Shown here piece after piece: positions 5,452 to 6,584 of a DNA stretch of 6,584 nucleotides (its first letter is position 1; every line of letters starts with the position of its first letter). Below the pieces are notes generated by a model. It had not been told where the DNA came from. It did not search any database and saw only the letters and a program-made list of their open reading frames with translations. Source of the stretch: UBA4717 sp045531795 (GTDB lineage Bacteria; Bacillota; Clostridia; Oscillospirales; CAG-272); the NCBI GenBank assembly GCA_045531795.1, contig JAZSET010000071.1, positions 1 through 6,584 on the forward strand, written 5' to 3'. A program made the position numbers and the translations under genes.

Positions 5452-6519
5452 ATGATTAACAACAAGCGTATTCCCTCAGATTTGTCAACTCACGACTTCT
5501 ATTATGATTTGCCCGAAGAACTTATCGCTCAGACTCCCGAAAAAAAGCGTGACAATTCACGGCTTATGGTTATTAACAGGGGTGAGGGCAGTATTACTCA
5601 CAGAATCTTTCACGACATAATTGATTATCTCGATGAAAAGGATGTTCTTGTAATCAACAACTCAAAAGTAATACCCGCCCGTATGTTTGGTAAAAAAGAC
5701 GGTACGGGTGCCGAAATCGAAATTGTTATGCTCCGTGCAAGAGGCCTTGACACCTGGGAAACTCTGGTAAGGCCCGGCAAAAAATGCAAGCCCGGTACTG
5801 TTATTATATTCTCAGACGGACTCTTGCGTGCAACAGTTCTTGAAACCTTAGAGGGCGGAAACAGGCTTTTGAAGTTTGAATACGACAAGGATAAATTTGA
5901 CAACATTTACAATGTACTTGACATTGTCGGAAATATGCCCCTGCCCCCTTATATCACGGCAAAGCTTGAAGACAAGAGCAGATACCAGACTGTTTACGCA
6001 AAGCATGAGGGCTCTGCTGCGGCACCCACCGCAGGTCTTCATTTTACAGAGGATTTACTTGAAAAAATAAAAGCCAAAGGCGTTGCCGTTGTCCCGGTTA
6101 TGCTCCATGTTGGTCTCGGTACATTCAGACCTGTCAAGGTTGACAATGTAGAGGACCATATAATGCACGCTGAGTTTATCTCAGTATCGAAAGAATCAGC
6201 AGATATTATAAACGAAAGGCGCAAAAACGGAGGCAGAATAATAGCAGTCGGCACAACCTCCTGCCGTACACTTGAAAGTGCGTCTGACGAGAACGGTATA
6301 GTACATCCGGTTGACGCCGATACAGGAATATTTATATATCCCGGCTACAGTTTTAAGGCTACAGACGCCCTCATTACCAATTTCCATTTGCCCGAAAGTA
6401 CACTTCTGATGCTTGTGAGTGCACTTGCCGGCAAAGACCTTATAATGGATGCTTACAAAACAGCAATAGACGAGCGTTACAGATTTTTCTCATTCGGAGA
6501 CGCGATGCTGATAGTATAA
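5452..6519 (+). CDS. queA: S-adenosylmethionine:tRNA ribosyltransferase-isomerase
   Basis: 355 residues, typical of the family. QueA transfers and isomerises the ribose of S-adenosylmethionine onto preQ1 at wobble position 34 of GUN-anticodon tRNAs (Tyr, His, Asn, Asp), giving epoxyqueuosine. Motifs: DFYYDLPEELIAQTP at 15-29, INNSKVIPAR at 68-77, KHEGSAAAPTAGLHFT at 184-199, LHVGLGTFRPV at 218-228, VGTTSCRTLES at 266-276, NFHLPESTLLMLVSAL at 310-325. Start is ATG at 5452 with GGAG (5442-5445) 6 bases upstream. An in-frame TTG at 5440 would add four residues but overlaps that ribosome binding site, so it is rejected. The gene is divergent from dapA with 36 bases between the starts, and no good promoter is seen inside the gap. 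tgt, its usual partner, is not in the window but could follow. The last codons and the stop lie in a perfect palindrome. Confidence 0.96.
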   Translation: MINNKRIPSDLSTHDFYYDLPEELIAQTPEKKRDNSRLMVINRGEGSITHRIFHDIIDYLDEKDVLVINNSKVIPARMFGKKDGTGAEIEIVMLRARGLDTWETLVRPGKKCKPGTVIIFSDGLLRATVLETLEGGNRLLKFEYDKDKFDNIYNVLDIVGNMPLPPYITAKLEDKSRYQTVYAKHEGSAAAPTAGLHFTEDLLEKIKAKGVAVVPVMLHVGLGTFRPVKVDNVEDHIMHAEFISVSKESADIINERRKNGGRIIAVGTTSCRTLESASDENGIVHPVDADTGIFIYPGYSFKATDALITNFHLPESTLLMLVSALAGKDLIMDAYKTAIDERYRFFSFGDAMLIV

Positions 6520-6537
6520 AAATTTATACTATCAGCA
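6506..6537. repeat. Perfect inverted repeat over the queA stop codon
   Basis: The left arm TGCTGATAGTATAAA (6506-6520) and its exact complement TTTATACTATCAGCA (6523-6537) are separated by AA. The left arm encodes the last QueA residues and includes the TAA stop. The hairpin is AT-rich and followed by purines (GAGAAAAG), with no U tract on either strand, so it is not a standard intrinsic terminator. It could stabilise the mRNA 3' end, bind a protein, or mark an insertion junction. Confidence 0.85.
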
Positions 6538-6564
6538 GAGAAAAGATAAGAGAGAAAAGATAAG
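6537..6564. repeat. Two-copy 14-base purine tandem repeat
   Basis: AGAGAAAAGATAAG occurs twice head to tail (6537-6550 and 6551-6564) and is followed by a partial third unit, AGAAAA, at 6565-6570. The tract is almost pure purine on the plus strand. It directly follows the palindrome at the end of queA. Its copy number may vary between strains. No gene is visible in 6520-6584. An ATG at 6570-6572 opens a frame to the window edge, but only five codons can be seen. Confidence 0.85.
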
Positions 6565-6584
6565 AGAAAATGAGGCTTTTTGCT

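Noticed and set aside
5625..6387. Several open frames antisense to queA, and similar ones inside the other genes
   Set aside because: They lack ribosome binding sites and recognisable domains and lie wholly inside well-supported genes; they are shadows of the coding frames.
6570..6584. Start of a further plus-strand gene (ATG AGG CTT TTT GCT)
   Set aside because: Only five codons are visible and the upstream sequence is a purine repeat without a clear AGGAGG core, so a gene cannot be supported.

Overview
The window looks like ordinary chromosomal DNA from a low-to-moderate GC member of the Clostridia, most plausibly an Oscillospiraceae/Ruminococcaceae-type gut bacterium. This is inferred from the AT-rich spacers, strong AAGGAG/AAAGGA-type ribosome binding sites, near-consensus sigma-A promoters, and the types of Mrp, ClC and VanY-like proteins present. 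The exact genus cannot be read from the sequence alone. No tRNA, rRNA, CRISPR array, insertion sequence or prophage gene was found. The genes are tightly packed and no gap without a gene exceeds about 220 bases.

Layout: (1) positions 1-1344, minus strand, a ClC-family anion transporter whose 3' end lies outside the window, behind a very good TTGACA-17-TATAAT promoter. (2) A perfect 34-base palindrome at 1409-1442 that ends the upstream gene next to that promoter. (3) 1443-2948, minus strand, a single-pass membrane protein with a VanY (M15B) D,D-carboxypeptidase-like domain that has lost several catalytic residues. (4) 3044-3436, minus strand, a small two-helix membrane protein with a C-terminal zinc ribbon. 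(5) A 221-base divergent spacer holding promoters for both directions. (6) 3658-4485, plus strand, an Mrp/NBP35-type Fe-S cluster carrier ATPase. (7) 4522-5415, minus strand, dapA (4-hydroxy-tetrahydrodipicolinate synthase), convergent with mrp across one shared hairpin. (8) 5452-6519, plus strand, queA (queuosine biosynthesis), divergent from dapA with only 36 bases between the two start codons. (9) A short tail, 6520-6584, with a perfect palindrome over the queA stop codon followed by a 14-base tandem repeat.

The genes serve separate housekeeping tasks: anion/proton transport, cell-wall-related membrane proteins, Fe-S assembly, the lysine/diaminopimelate pathway and tRNA modification. DapA and the VanY-like protein both touch peptidoglycan (precursor supply and a peptidoglycan-peptidase fold), but nothing in the layout shows that they are co-regulated.

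I see no previously undescribed multi-gene system. The items most worth a second look are the apparently catalytically dead VanY-like membrane protein, the altered central anion site of the ClC protein, and the palindrome plus tandem repeat after queA.
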